NCBI RefSeq assembly: GCF_001544755.2
Contig: NZ_FCOF02000022.1
Location: forward strand, 1 to 64,000
Source: Caballeronia catudaia
GTDB taxonomy: Bacteria; Pseudomonadota; Gammaproteobacteria; Burkholderiales; Burkholderiaceae
DNA: 64,000 bases
Direction of reading: 5' to 3'
Shown here: positions 45,628-54,569 of the stretch, in pieces
Layout of the letters: each line of letters begins with the position of its first letter
How positions within the stretch are numbered: position 1 is the first letter of the stretch
Translations under genes and position numbers: made by a program
Notes under the pieces: model-generated
What the model saw: the letters and a program-made list of their open reading frames with translations, nothing else
What the model was told of the DNA's origin: nothing
Databases searched by the model: none

Positions 45628-46869
45628 ATGAGCGACATTTACATCGCCGGCATTGCGATGACCGTGTTTGGCCGGCATTTCGAGCGCAGCATCGACGATC
45701 TCGCGGGCGAAGCGCTACGCGGCGCATTGAAGGATGCGGGTTGCGATGCGGGAGCGATCGGCGCGGCTTTCTATGCCGGAATCACCAACGGGCCGCTGCA
45801 GGGCCAGCTGTCGATTCCGGGGCAGATCGTGTTCAGCAAGATCGGAATTGAGGGTATCCCCGTCTATAACGTCGAAAACGCCTGCGCATCGGGGAGCACC
45901 GCGGTGCATCTCGCGGCCCAGGCGCTTCGGTCGGGTGCCTGCGATGTAGCTCTCGCGCTCGGCGCAGAGAAGATGAACGTCCCGGACAAGGCGAAATCAT
46001 TCGCCTTGTTCGAGGCGGGCTGGGACGTGTCGCGCGTCGACGAGAACTTCGCCAATCTGATGAGGCTCGGCGAAGGCATCGAACCGCCGCCTGGGTCGGA
46101 GTCCGACCGGCCGTATAGCCGCTTCATGTCGGTCTATGCCGCGCTGTGCAGGTATCACATGAAGACTTACGGGACCACGCAACGGCAGATTGCTGCAATT
46201 TCGTCGAAAAACCACCTGCATTCGGTGCACAACCCATACTCGCAGTTTCGCCAGCCATTCACAATCGACGAGGTGCTCGCAGCACCGCCGATCACGTATC
46301 CGATCACGCTGCCCATGTGTGCGCCGGTTTCGGACGGCGCGGCGGCGGCGATCGTATGTACCGAGGAGGGCTTGCGGCGCATTGGCGCCGACCGTCGCCG
46401 ATGTGTCAGGATCGCGGCGAGCGTGATCCGCAGCTTCTCGCATCGGCGCATCGATGAGCCACAGAAGAACATCGGCCGCCTCGCGGCGCTTTACGCATAC
46501 GACCAGGCGGGAATTGGTCCAGAGGACGTGGATATTGCGGAGGTGCACGACGCATCAGCGATGGGCGAAATCATCCAGGCCGAGAATCTCGGGCTGGTGC
46601 CATTTGGCGAAGGCGGACCCGCTGCCGAGCGCGGCGAGTTCACGCTCGGCGGCCGCATTCCCATCAACACGTCTGGCGGCCTCGAATCGAAAGGGCACCC
46701 GTTGGGTGCGACGGGAGTCGGTCAGCTCTATGAACTGGTAACTCAGCTGCGTGGAGAAGCGGGTTCTCGCCAGGTACCCGGCGCGCGTCACGCGATTCAG
46801 GAAAACGGCGGCGGCTTTCAGGGTGTCGAGGAAGCCTCGCTCGCGGTCCACATTCTAAGCAAGACTTGA
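45628..46869 (+). CDS. Thiolase-family protein (SCP-x/lipid-transfer type)
   Basis: The 413-residue protein has a thiolase fold with the nucleophile Cys in YNVENACASGSTAVHLAA, the EVHDASAMGE segment (in place of NEAF) and SKGHPLGATGVGQ with the His. At the usual second Cys (CxGGG) the sequence reads QENGGG, so that residue is absent. This pattern is typical of SCP-x-like thiolases and related lipid-transfer proteins, which cleave branched or steroid-type acyl-CoAs, sometimes by retro-aldol chemistry. It sits between the CoA ligase and a DAO-type flavoprotein gene. Confidence 0.9.
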   Translation: MSDIYIAGIAMTVFGRHFERSIDDLAGEALRGALKDAGCDAGAIGAAFYAGITNGPLQGQLSIPGQIVFSKIGIEGIPVYNVENACASGSTAVHLAAQALRSGACDVALALGAEKMNVPDKAKSFALFEAGWDVSRVDENFANLMRLGEGIEPPPGSESDRPYSRFMSVYAALCRYHMKTYGTTQRQIAAISSKNHLHSVHNPYSQFRQPFTIDEVLAAPPITYPITLPMCAPVSDGAAAAIVCTEEGLRRIGADRRRCVRIAASVIRSFSHRRIDEPQKNIGRLAALYAYDQAGIGPEDVDIAEVHDASAMGEIIQAENLGLVPFGEGGPAAERGEFTLGGRIPINTSGGLESKGHPLGATGVGQLYELVTQLRGEAGSRQVPGARHAIQENGGGFQGVEEASLAVHILSKT

Positions 46870-46879
46870 TGGAGCATTT

Positions 46880-48391
46880 ATGAGTGAGACGACGGAAACA
46901 CAGGCAGAACAGCAAGACGGCTCTCGTTCTGGAGTGAACCGCCGCACGTTCCTCAAGGGTGCGGCGGTGGCAGCCGTAGTGGTGCCGGCAGTGGCGGCTA
47001 CACAATGCTCGAGCAATGAATCAGGTAGTCCGGTGGAGGAAGCCAGAATGGCTGCTGACATGGAGAAATACCGCGCGCATGGCGGCTGGGTGGAAAGACC
47101 AGACGACTTCCAGCCGGAACTCGTAGGCGACGTAAATGCGGATGTGGTCATCGTCGGCGCCGGTTTTGCCGGGCTTTCAGCTGCGCTGGAACTGGTCAAG
47201 CATGGAGCGAAAGTGGTCGTGCTTGAGCGCGAATTTGCCGGCTTTGGTGCAAGTGGACGCAACGCGGGCTATCTGGCCGGTGCACTCTCGCTCGAATGCG
47301 ATCTTTTTCTCAAGAGCATAGGAAAAGAAAAAGGCAAGGAGATCGTCCGCTACTACGAGGACGCCGTCCCCTTCGTGGAAAGCAAACTTAAAGAGTACGA
47401 GATTGACTGCGACTACAACCAGACGGGCATCATCCGTGCGGGAATCGATCCCGCACAGGAAGAGAAGGTGCGCGAGGGCATGCGAACCGGCGCCGAGCTG
47501 GGCTTTCAGTCGGAGTTTCTCGATCAGGCTGAGATGCGTGCACGTGGCATTCCGCCCGCGTTTTTGTTTGGCAACTACGTGTCGCGCGGCGGCACGCTTC
47601 ACCCCGGCAAGTATGTGATGGGGCTCAGGCGCGCAGCGCTTCGGGCAGGCGTGAGGATTTTCGAGAATACGCCGCTGCTGTCCTACACGGAAGGGCCTGT
47701 CATCAAGGTGCAAACACCGCGCGGAAGTGCAAGCGCACCGGCTATGATGCTGGCCACCAACGCCTATACGCCGCAACTCGGCCTGCTTGCAGACAAAGTC
47801 GTACCGTTGCGGGTCTCGGCGATCGAGACTGAGCCGCTCTCCGAGCCTCAGCGCAAGGCCTTAGGCTGGCCACGACGCGAAGGGATCGTGACCGCACACT
47901 GGACCATGGAAAGCCATCGCTTGACCGTGAATAACGCGCTCGTGGTCACGACGAAGCGAATCCATTATCCGTACGGCTCCAAAACACCGAACGTGCCCGA
48001 CTACGAGTCATATCGCGAGCTGCGCACGGCCCTGCATGACCGCTTCCCCTCACTCAAGGGCGTCGCGCTGCGGGCATGCTGGAGCGGCTACATCAGCCTG
48101 GCCAATGATGCGTTGCCCGTTGTCGGGGCCATTGGGTCGCATCAGAACATCTTCTACAGTGCCGGATGCTCCGGCCACGGCGTGGCCTCGCAATCGATGG
48201 TCGGAAGCATGATTGCAGGGCGGATTCGCGGCACCGACAATCCGCTGCTTTCGGCGCTGGATCACAAGACGCCATCGATGCTGCCTGAGCCCCTGCGATG
48301 GTGCGTCATGACGGGGGCGCTGGGTGTGGTGAACGCGCTCGACGAGCGTGTGAACAGCAAGGTGCGCGCTGCGCAGGCGCGAATGTCGTAA
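46880..48391 (+). CDS. Tat-exported DAO-type FAD oxidoreductase (PuuB-like)
   Basis: The 503-residue flavoprotein has a twin-arginine leader (GVNRRTFLKGAAVAAVVVPA) ending near a Cys (ATQC), which might be a lipidation site. The FAD motif DVVIVGAGFAGLSAALELVK is followed by GASGRNAGYLAGAL, as in glycine/gamma-glutamylputrescine oxidases, and the C-terminal YSAGCSGHGVASQSMVGSM. Such enzymes oxidise secondary or primary amines to imines. It would be the third exported amine-oxidising flavoprotein in this island and the last gene of the second operon, starting 11 bases after the thiolase stop codon. Confidence 0.9.
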   Translation: MSETTETQAEQQDGSRSGVNRRTFLKGAAVAAVVVPAVAATQCSSNESGSPVEEARMAADMEKYRAHGGWVERPDDFQPELVGDVNADVVIVGAGFAGLSAALELVKHGAKVVVLEREFAGFGASGRNAGYLAGALSLECDLFLKSIGKEKGKEIVRYYEDAVPFVESKLKEYEIDCDYNQTGIIRAGIDPAQEEKVREGMRTGAELGFQSEFLDQAEMRARGIPPAFLFGNYVSRGGTLHPGKYVMGLRRAALRAGVRIFENTPLLSYTEGPVIKVQTPRGSASAPAMMLATNAYTPQLGLLADKVVPLRVSAIETEPLSEPQRKALGWPRREGIVTAHWTMESHRLTVNNALVVTTKRIHYPYGSKTPNVPDYESYRELRTALHDRFPSLKGVALRACWSGYISLANDALPVVGAIGSHQNIFYSAGCSGHGVASQSMVGSMIAGRIRGTDNPLLSALDHKTPSMLPEPLRWCVMTGALGVVNALDERVNSKVRAAQARMS

Positions 48392-48651
48392 CCGGCGTTG
48401 CGTGACGAGACGCTTGCAGTGGATACGTATCGTCCACGTTTCGAATCTGTCTTGTTGAACGCATAGGGTGAGCGGCGCGATGACCGGAAAAACGAACCGA
48501 GGTCAGGATGAGTGCGATCGGACGTTGCGGCGCACGCACTATGCGCACGGAGGTCCGTCCCGATGTACTCGAAGCCACGTGTACCTTTGGCGCAATCGTG
48601 ACTGCATTACGGCCCCGGCGGGGGCGTCTACCTCACTCGGGAGGGAAAGCG

Positions 48652-49320
48652 ATGACAGTGCGAAAAGAGCCCAGTCCCCGTAAGCGGCGCGCATCGGGCG
48701 CAGCATGTTCCATGGGACATCCCGCTGATGGCCTGCGCGCCCAAGGCTTACGTACGCGCAATGCCATCATCCATGCGGCAAGGAAGCTTTTGCTCGAGAG
48801 TGGGCCCATGGCGTTCTCGCTGCGCGCCGTTGCTTTGCGTGCGGGAATCAGTGTCAGCAACCTCCAGTATTACTTCCCAACACGCTCTGCCGTCCTGCGG
48901 GCGGTCATGCTACCCGCGATCGACACATATTTCGATGCGTTGAAGCGGGCGCTCCAAAGCAATGCTTCGCCGCGTGCGACGCTCGACGCCATTCTCCATC
49001 AGTCGGTGCAGGACGCCAAGGACTCAGAGTACATCTCGCTGTGGTGGCATTTCTTTTCGTTTGCGTCTACTGACCCCGAGTGCGCGCAAATGCGCAACGA
49101 CTGGTACGACACCTTGACAAGTCAAGTTGCTGATCTCATTCATGCCGCAAATCCGGCACGTGGAGCCGCCGAGAGCGCGCACATCGCAGTGCTGCTCATT
49201 TCGATGCTCGACGGCGTGACCTTCCATCTGGGCACCGTGCGCAGTAGCCGGGCGTACATGCGAAAGTTCGAGGCGAAGTTGTTCGAGATCGCGCATACCT
49301 TGGTTGGGGAAAAGCGATAG
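48652..49320 (+). CDS. TetR-family regulator (paralogue of the gene at 15454)
   Basis: The 222-residue protein has a TetR HTH with RTRNAIIHAARKLLLESG and then FSLRAVALRAGISVSNLQYY. The ATG at 48652 is chosen for its GGGAGGG ribosome site and because it aligns with the paralogue's start (MTV...); a longer frame from 48508 would add 48 residues. It lies inside the island between the second and third operons and is followed 78 bases later by cassette D. It is a likely local regulator of these operons, together with the double TetR protein, whose first recognition helix (GNLQYYFP) is similar. Confidence 0.92.
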   Translation: MTVRKEPSPRKRRASGAACSMGHPADGLRAQGLRTRNAIIHAARKLLLESGPMAFSLRAVALRAGISVSNLQYYFPTRSAVLRAVMLPAIDTYFDALKRALQSNASPRATLDAILHQSVQDAKDSEYISLWWHFFSFASTDPECAQMRNDWYDTLTSQVADLIHAANPARGAAESAHIAVLLISMLDGVTFHLGTVRSSRAYMRKFEAKLFEIAHTLVGEKR

Positions 49321-49397
49321 ACGCGGAGATTGTTTAGGGCCGGCTGGCAGCGTGAACAGGCCATAGAAGAAACATTTGGTCGCGGCCGGATAAAAAG

Positions 49398-49449
49398 GAC
49401 AGGGAATACCCGTCTTTTTTTTCCAGGCCGTAATTTGTATAGTGACCTA
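49398..49449 (+). promoter_or_regulatory. Hairpin/CCTAT cassette, copy D
   Basis: GACAGGGAATACCCGTC (GAC/GTC and GGG/CCC pairs with one bulged A) is followed by eight T residues. TGACCTA lies at 49443-49449, and the hairpin-to-CCTAT distance is 47 bases. It precedes the acyl-CoA dehydrogenase/ETF operon, whose first gene starts 86 bases after the box. Confidence 0.7.
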
Positions 49450-49534
49450 TGTTTGGTATTTATATCTACGATTGAGGTGGCCAGACTGCCAGGCAGTCTG
49501 GTCGAGTTGCATCCTGGACAGGAGGAATATCGGA

Positions 49535-50824
49535 ATGATTCGACTACACAAGTCCGTAGGATTGCCGCTGGCTGGATTGACCGGCTTCGAAACCCCGATG
49601 GGCGAGGAAGAACGTGCGATCCAGGACACGGTTCACCGTTTCGCACGCGATGTGTTGAAGCCCGTCGGCCGCGAACTCGATCGAATGACGCCGGAGGAAG
49701 TGATCGCGCACGGCTCGCCGTACTGGGCCGCCATGATGGAGAGCGCGAAGCTTGGCCTTGATCCGCAGTTGCTCGCGCAGCTTCCGCCGGACATGGCGGT
49801 GCGCATCGAATCGCTGATTGGCGAAGAGCTCGGTTGGGGTGATGCAGGGCTTGCTGTTTCGATCGGCGTGGCGCCAGCCCCGCTGATGATGGCGCAATCG
49901 GTCGGCAACCAGGAGCTGATCGATATGTGCGCCGGCAAGATTGGTTGTTGGATGAATACCCAGCCTGACCGCGGCACCGATGCCGCGATTCTCTATCGCG
50001 ACGAGATCAGCGCGATCGGCAAGCAGCCATTGGGTAACCTTACCGCGAAGGTAGTCGCGGATGAAATCGTCATCAACGGTCAAAGTTCCGCATGGATCTC
50101 CAACGGCTCGGTCGCTCAGGTGGCGCTCGCGTACATGGCGGCGGATTATGGCGATGGCTTCTATGGAAGCGGGGAACGAAGTGCGTTCACGAACGGAATC
50201 GGCATGATTCTTCCGCTTGATTTGCCAGGTGTCTCCCGAGGCAAACCGCTCGACAAGATTGGCCAGCGCTCACTGCCGCAGGGCGAAATCTACTTCGACA
50301 ACGTGAAGGTGCCCAAGCGCTTCGCGATTGCGCTGCAGGACGATTACCTCGGCAACCTGGCCTCCACATGGTCGTTCGCCGGCACGCACATGTGCCAGGT
50401 GTTCGTAGGCGTGGCCCGCGCCGCGTTCGAACTCGCGCTGGGATATTGCCACGAACGCAAACAAGGCGGAGCGCTGTTGATCGACCACCAGATGACGCAA
50501 TTGCGCGTGGGCGAGATGCTGCGTCGGCTGGAAATGGCGCGTGCGATCGCGCGACGCAGCCTCGCATTCTCACGTCTGTCTCCGAAGAGCCATCCGTACG
50601 CAACTGCCCAGGCCAAGGTCAGCGTGACGGAGGAAGCCATGAAGATTACGACTGAGGCGTTCCAGCTCTTCGGCGGTAATGGCACCACCCGCGAGTTCCC
50701 GATCGAGAAGCTGTTCCGTGATGTCCGGTCCGCACTGATCGAGGACGGCGAGAATTACCACCTCACGTTGCGTCTTGGCGTGCTCGCAGGAAAGCTTTAT
50801 CAGAACGGTTGGACGAAAGAGTGA
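49535..50824 (+). CDS. Acyl-CoA dehydrogenase family protein
   Basis: The 429-residue flavoprotein starts at an ATG with a GGAGGA ribosome site. Visible ACAD features are the N-terminal helical domain, an INGQSSAWISNGSVAQVALA strand in place of the usual DG.KxxITNG segment, FAGTHMCQVFVGVARAAFEL, and QLFGGNGTTREFPIEKLFRD followed by SALIEDGENYHLTL. The final motif differs from the common YEGTSEIQ, so the substrate is probably unusual. It heads an operon with etfB and etfA, which would be its dedicated electron acceptor. Confidence 0.92.
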   Translation: MIRLHKSVGLPLAGLTGFETPMGEEERAIQDTVHRFARDVLKPVGRELDRMTPEEVIAHGSPYWAAMMESAKLGLDPQLLAQLPPDMAVRIESLIGEELGWGDAGLAVSIGVAPAPLMMAQSVGNQELIDMCAGKIGCWMNTQPDRGTDAAILYRDEISAIGKQPLGNLTAKVVADEIVINGQSSAWISNGSVAQVALAYMAADYGDGFYGSGERSAFTNGIGMILPLDLPGVSRGKPLDKIGQRSLPQGEIYFDNVKVPKRFAIALQDDYLGNLASTWSFAGTHMCQVFVGVARAAFELALGYCHERKQGGALLIDHQMTQLRVGEMLRRLEMARAIARRSLAFSRLSPKSHPYATAQAKVSVTEEAMKITTEAFQLFGGNGTTREFPIEKLFRDVRSALIEDGENYHLTLRLGVLAGKLYQNGWTKE

Positions 50825-51002
50825 ACAACCCGTCGGCGCAAGTTGGCTTCGCGTCGGCTCCAGGGCACCCCCGGTCCAGATATCAGAACGTGGCTGATGA
50901 GAGGGCAGTGCCGCTCGCTGCTGTGCTAACGACTGTCGCGGCTTCAGCTCAGGTGCCCGCGACGAGCGCAGGCAGCGCAAGTGGATTAAACGAGGAACAG
51001 CA

Positions 51003-51752
51003 ATGAAAGTGTTGGTGGCGGTGAAGTGGGTCGTGGACGCCAATGTGAAGGTCGGCGTCAAGTCCGACGGAACAGGTATCGATATCGCCAATGTGAAGAT
51101 GTCGATAAACCCATTCGACGAAATTGCCGTGGAAGAGGCGGTGCGTCTTAAGGAAGCCGGCTTGGCCACGGAGATCATCGCGGTGTCGGCGGGGGTGATG
51201 CAGGTGCAGGAGACTCTGCGGACGGCACTCGCGATAGGCGCGGATCGCGCGATCCTCATCGAGTCGAATGAGATCCTGCAACCGCTCGCCGTGGCAAAGC
51301 TGCTCAAGGCACTCGTCGACAAGGAGCAACCGCAGCTCGTGATCCTCGGTAAGCAGTCCATCGACGACGATTCGAACCAGACCGGCCAGATGCTCGCCGC
51401 GATCGCGAACTTGCCGCAAGCGACCTTCGCTTCGAAGATCACCATCGCTGATGGCGAGGCCACGGTCGTACGTGAAGTCGATGGCGGTGCGGAAACGCTG
51501 TCGCTCAAACTGCCCGCAGTGGTGACTACCGACCTTCGTTTGAACGAGCCGCGCTACGTCACGCTGCCGAACATCATGAAGGCGAAGAAGAAGCCGCTGG
51601 AGACGGTTACGCCCGACGACTTTGGTGTGGACGTCACGCCGCGTCTGCGAACCCTGAAGGTCGCTGAGCCGCCCGCGCGCTCGGCTGGTGTGAAGGTTGC
51701 CGACGTGAAGGTACTGGTCGAGAAGCTGAAGACAGAAGCCAAGGTTATCTGA
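51003..51752 (+). CDS. etfB: Electron transfer flavoprotein beta subunit
   Basis: The 249-residue protein is a standard EtfB: MKVLVAVKWVVDANVKVGVK start, SINPFDEIAVEEAVRLKEAG, the VILGKQSIDDDSNQTGQMLA signature and the C-terminal LKVAEPPARSAGVKV. With EtfA it carries electrons from acyl-CoA dehydrogenases to ETF-ubiquinone oxidoreductase. It follows the acyl-CoA dehydrogenase gene after a gap of about 180 bases without an ORF and precedes etfA by 19 bases. Confidence 0.96.
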   Translation: MKVLVAVKWVVDANVKVGVKSDGTGIDIANVKMSINPFDEIAVEEAVRLKEAGLATEIIAVSAGVMQVQETLRTALAIGADRAILIESNEILQPLAVAKLLKALVDKEQPQLVILGKQSIDDDSNQTGQMLAAIANLPQATFASKITIADGEATVVREVDGGAETLSLKLPAVVTTDLRLNEPRYVTLPNIMKAKKKPLETVTPDDFGVDVTPRLRTLKVAEPPARSAGVKVADVKVLVEKLKTEAKVI

Positions 51753-51771
51753 AGGTTAGGGAGCGAGAGAG

Positions 51772-52704
51772 ATGAGGAACCTGGTTATTGCTGAACACGA
51801 TAACGTGTCGGTTAAAGCTGCAACGCTGAACACGGTCGCCGCTGCACAGAAGATCGGGGGCGACGTGCACGTGCTGATTTTAGGTCACAACGCAAAGGCC
51901 GCGGCCGATTCAGCGGCGAAGATCGCCGGCGTTTCGAAGGTGCTGCTAGCCGATGCCCCGCACCTCGAAGTAGGCCTCGCAGAGAACGTTGAAGCGACGG
52001 TGCTTTCGATTGCGAGGAACTATTCGCACATTCTAGCGCCGGCCACGGCAGCGGGCAAAAACGTTACGCCGCGGGTTGCTGCAAAGCTTGACGTCGCGCA
52101 AATCTCGGAAATCACGGCAGTGAACTCGCCGGACACGTTCGAGCGTCCAGTCTATGCGGGCAATGCGATCGTAACTGTTCAGTCAGTGGATCCGATCAAG
52201 GTCATCACGGTGCGGCCCACGGCATTTGATGCAGTTTCCGCACACGGTGGCAATGCCGTCGTGGAAAGGCTCGACGCGTCAGCAGACAGCGGCCTCTCGC
52301 AATTCGTTGGCCGTGAAGTCACGAAACTCGACCGTCCGGAGCTGACTAGCGCGAAGATCGTCGTTTCGGGTGGCCGCGGCCTGGGCAGCAGCGAGAGCTT
52401 TGCGTCGATTCTGGAGCCGCTCGCGGACAAGCTCAACGCAGCACTCGGCGCCTCGCGTGCGGCAGTGGATGCGGGATATGTGTCAAACGACTACCAAGTC
52501 GGCCAGACCGGCAAGATCGTCGCACCGCACCTGTACGTTGCCGTGGGCATCTCGGGTGCGATCCAGCACCTGGCTGGCATGAAGGACTCAAAGGTGATTG
52601 TCGCAATCAACAAGGATGAAGAAGCGCCAATTTTCAGCGTGGCCGACTACGGTCTCGTGGGCGATCTTTTCCAGATCGTGCCGGAACTGGTGTCGTCAAT
52701 GTGA
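51772..52704 (+). CDS. etfA: Electron transfer flavoprotein alpha subunit
   Basis: The 310-residue protein is EtfA, binding FAD in its C-terminal domain: ARNYSHILAPATAAGKNVTPRVAA-like region, VSGGRGLGSSESFASILEPL, YVSNDYQVGQTGKIVAPHLYVA followed by GISGAIQHLAGMKDSK, and NKDEEAPIFSVADYGLVGDL. It pairs with the etfB product upstream. The matching ETF-QO in this window is encoded at 25681, in a different operon. Confidence 0.96.
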   Translation: MRNLVIAEHDNVSVKAATLNTVAAAQKIGGDVHVLILGHNAKAAADSAAKIAGVSKVLLADAPHLEVGLAENVEATVLSIARNYSHILAPATAAGKNVTPRVAAKLDVAQISEITAVNSPDTFERPVYAGNAIVTVQSVDPIKVITVRPTAFDAVSAHGGNAVVERLDASADSGLSQFVGREVTKLDRPELTSAKIVVSGGRGLGSSESFASILEPLADKLNAALGASRAAVDAGYVSNDYQVGQTGKIVAPHLYVAVGISGAIQHLAGMKDSKVIVAINKDEEAPIFSVADYGLVGDLFQIVPELVSSM

Positions 52705-52863
52705 GCGCTAGTCCGGACATGCGTAGTGATGTTCGGGGGGATCCGGGGCCGGCCCTGCTCACGAGCCCGGATCAAGATCTTTCTATGGCGCCGCACTTTG
52801 GTGCTTAGCGAGACGTGCGACAGCGGAACGTCGCGAGTCGCCTTGCTTTTCTTCGCCTTAATG

Positions 52864-52910
52864 ATTGGTATACCGACCTATATTTGCCTTATTGGACTAT
52901 ATATGCGGCA
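52864..52910 (+). promoter_or_regulatory. CCTAT-box promoter region without hairpin (element E)
   Basis: The sequence TTGGTATACCGACCTATATTT contains GGTATACC and the CGACCTA box at 52874-52880, overlapping a TATATT that could be a -10 element. Its downstream flank resembles cassettes A-D, but the GACAGGG hairpin is absent; only a faint gacagcgg trace occurs further upstream. It lies between etfA and the second amine oxidase gene. Confidence 0.5.
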
Positions 52911-53077
52911 CTGGAACGGCAGACCCCAGTCTCGCATAAAACTTATCAGTTGTTCTGAATGGACCTTCAAGGATATGCGCAGGACGTTATATCGGCCTGG
53001 ATATGGTACCTGGAGGCTGAAAGGGGCAGTTTCGGGGAAGCAGACGAGCAGGACCTCATCACGCAGACAGAGGCACT

Positions 53078-54562
53078 ATGGCAAAAAAATTTTCCCCTGA
53101 CGGCGCGGCAAGCCCAGAGCGTAGGCAATGGCTTAAATATGCCGGTGCCTCGGCTGCCGTTGGCACGCTCACCGTGGGTGCTCGGCAGTCGTTTGCAGCG
53201 GTTGCCAAGAACGCTGCAAGCGCGGACGACGTTCTCGACGTCGCCATCATAGGAGCGGGGCTGGCTGGACTAACTGCCGCGCGAGATCTGCGTCAAGCAG
53301 GCTGCGAGTCGTTTCTGGTGCTGGAAGCCCGTGATCGTGTGGGGGGGCGAACGCTCAACTACAACATTCCCGGCGGGTACGTTTCGGAAGTTGGCGGCCA
53401 ATGGATCGGGCCGGGCCAGACAGCCGTCGCAGATCTTGCCCGCGAACTGGGTGTTGGTACCTTCCCGACCTACTACGACGGCAATACGGTCATTCTGGGC
53501 GGCGACGGTCGCGTGACTGTCAATCTGAAGGGCACGTTCGGCACCGACGAGGCGATTGGGGCAAAGCTCAGCAGACTCTCGCGCGACGTGCCTTGCGGCA
53601 CACCGTGGACGTCCTCGAAGGCCGGCGAACTTGACCGGCTCTCGGTTGGTGACTGGCTGCAAAAACAGAATATCAAGCCGGAGGACCAGGTGGCATGGAA
53701 TGGCAGCATCACCCTTTCGGGCGGCACGGCGCCCGCAAAGATGGGATTACTGCATTTCCTTTCGATGGTCAATTCAGCGAATTGCGATTACTCGCAGCTT
53801 GACAGCATCAAGCATAGCGCCCAGGAAACGCGCTTCATTGGTGGCTCGCAAATCCTCAGCATCAAGATGGCCCAGCAACTGGGCGACAAGGTGCGCCTTT
53901 CCACTCCAGTGCGCCGAATTGCCGGATGGGACGGCGACGTCGTGACTCTGCATACCGACCGTGGCGAAGTGCGCGCACGAACCGTCGTCATGGCCATCCA
54001 TCCGGCATTGTGTCATCAGGTCCAGTTCGATCCTCCGTTGCCAGAAAAGCGCGCGGCCCTTCAGCGCGCCTGGCCCGCAAATTCTCCCGCACGGAAGACG
54101 GCCATGGTGTATCGCCGCCCGTTCTGGCGCGACAAGGGAATGAACGGAAGCATCTTCCAGTTCAATGGTCCGATCCTCTGGGCCTATGACAACTCCCCGC
54201 CCGCAGCAGAGATCGGCGTTATCAATGCATTCGTCGAGAACGCCAAGGTGCCATCGGATCGGGACGCGGCGATCGCTATGCATAAGCAGTTCTACGCCCA
54301 GGCATGGGGCAACGAAGCACTGTCTCCCGTCGCCTACCACGATCAAGACTGGGGCCAGGCGGATCGCTGGACCTTAACCTGCGTTTCCGCCATTCCTCCG
54401 GGATTTTGGAGTGCACACGGCGAGGCTCTGCGCCCGTCGTGCGGCAGGCTGATCTGGTCGGGGACGGAGACTGCGAATATTTGGGCCGGCTACATGGATG
54501 GCGCCGTGCGCTCAGGACATCAGGGCGCGCTTCAGGCCCTGAACGCCCTGCGTCGGGCGTAA
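53078..54562 (+). CDS. Tat-exported flavin amine oxidase/dehydrogenase (second copy)
   Basis: The 494-residue flavoprotein is closely similar to the product of 40465 from DVLDVAIIGAGLAGLTAARD through LEARDRVGGRT, VSEVGGQWIGPGQTAVADLA and SGTETANIWAGYMDGAVRSG. Its leader has a twin-arginine motif (SPERRQWLKYAGASAAVG). The downstream gene is again a di-heme cytochrome c, starting 8 bases after the stop. It should oxidise an amine in the periplasm and deliver electrons to that cytochrome. The two copies may act on successive or alternative amine substrates. Confidence 0.9.
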   Translation: MAKKFSPDGAASPERRQWLKYAGASAAVGTLTVGARQSFAAVAKNAASADDVLDVAIIGAGLAGLTAARDLRQAGCESFLVLEARDRVGGRTLNYNIPGGYVSEVGGQWIGPGQTAVADLARELGVGTFPTYYDGNTVILGGDGRVTVNLKGTFGTDEAIGAKLSRLSRDVPCGTPWTSSKAGELDRLSVGDWLQKQNIKPEDQVAWNGSITLSGGTAPAKMGLLHFLSMVNSANCDYSQLDSIKHSAQETRFIGGSQILSIKMAQQLGDKVRLSTPVRRIAGWDGDVVTLHTDRGEVRARTVVMAIHPALCHQVQFDPPLPEKRAALQRAWPANSPARKTAMVYRRPFWRDKGMNGSIFQFNGPILWAYDNSPPAAEIGVINAFVENAKVPSDRDAAIAMHKQFYAQAWGNEALSPVAYHDQDWGQADRWTLTCVSAIPPGFWSAHGEALRPSCGRLIWSGTETANIWAGYMDGAVRSGHQGALQALNALRRA

Positions 54563-54569
54563 GAGGGCG

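Noticed and set aside
48508..48651. 48-residue N-terminal extension of the TetR protein
   Set aside because: The ATG at 48652 has a better ribosome site and matches the start of the paralogue at 15454.
52959..53252. ORF starting MDLQGYAQDVISAWIWYLEA ahead of the second amine oxidase gene
   Set aside because: The first 40 residues look protein-like, but it overlaps the amine oxidase gene by 175 bases, and the overlapped part is plainly the other frame's leader. Left as undecided.
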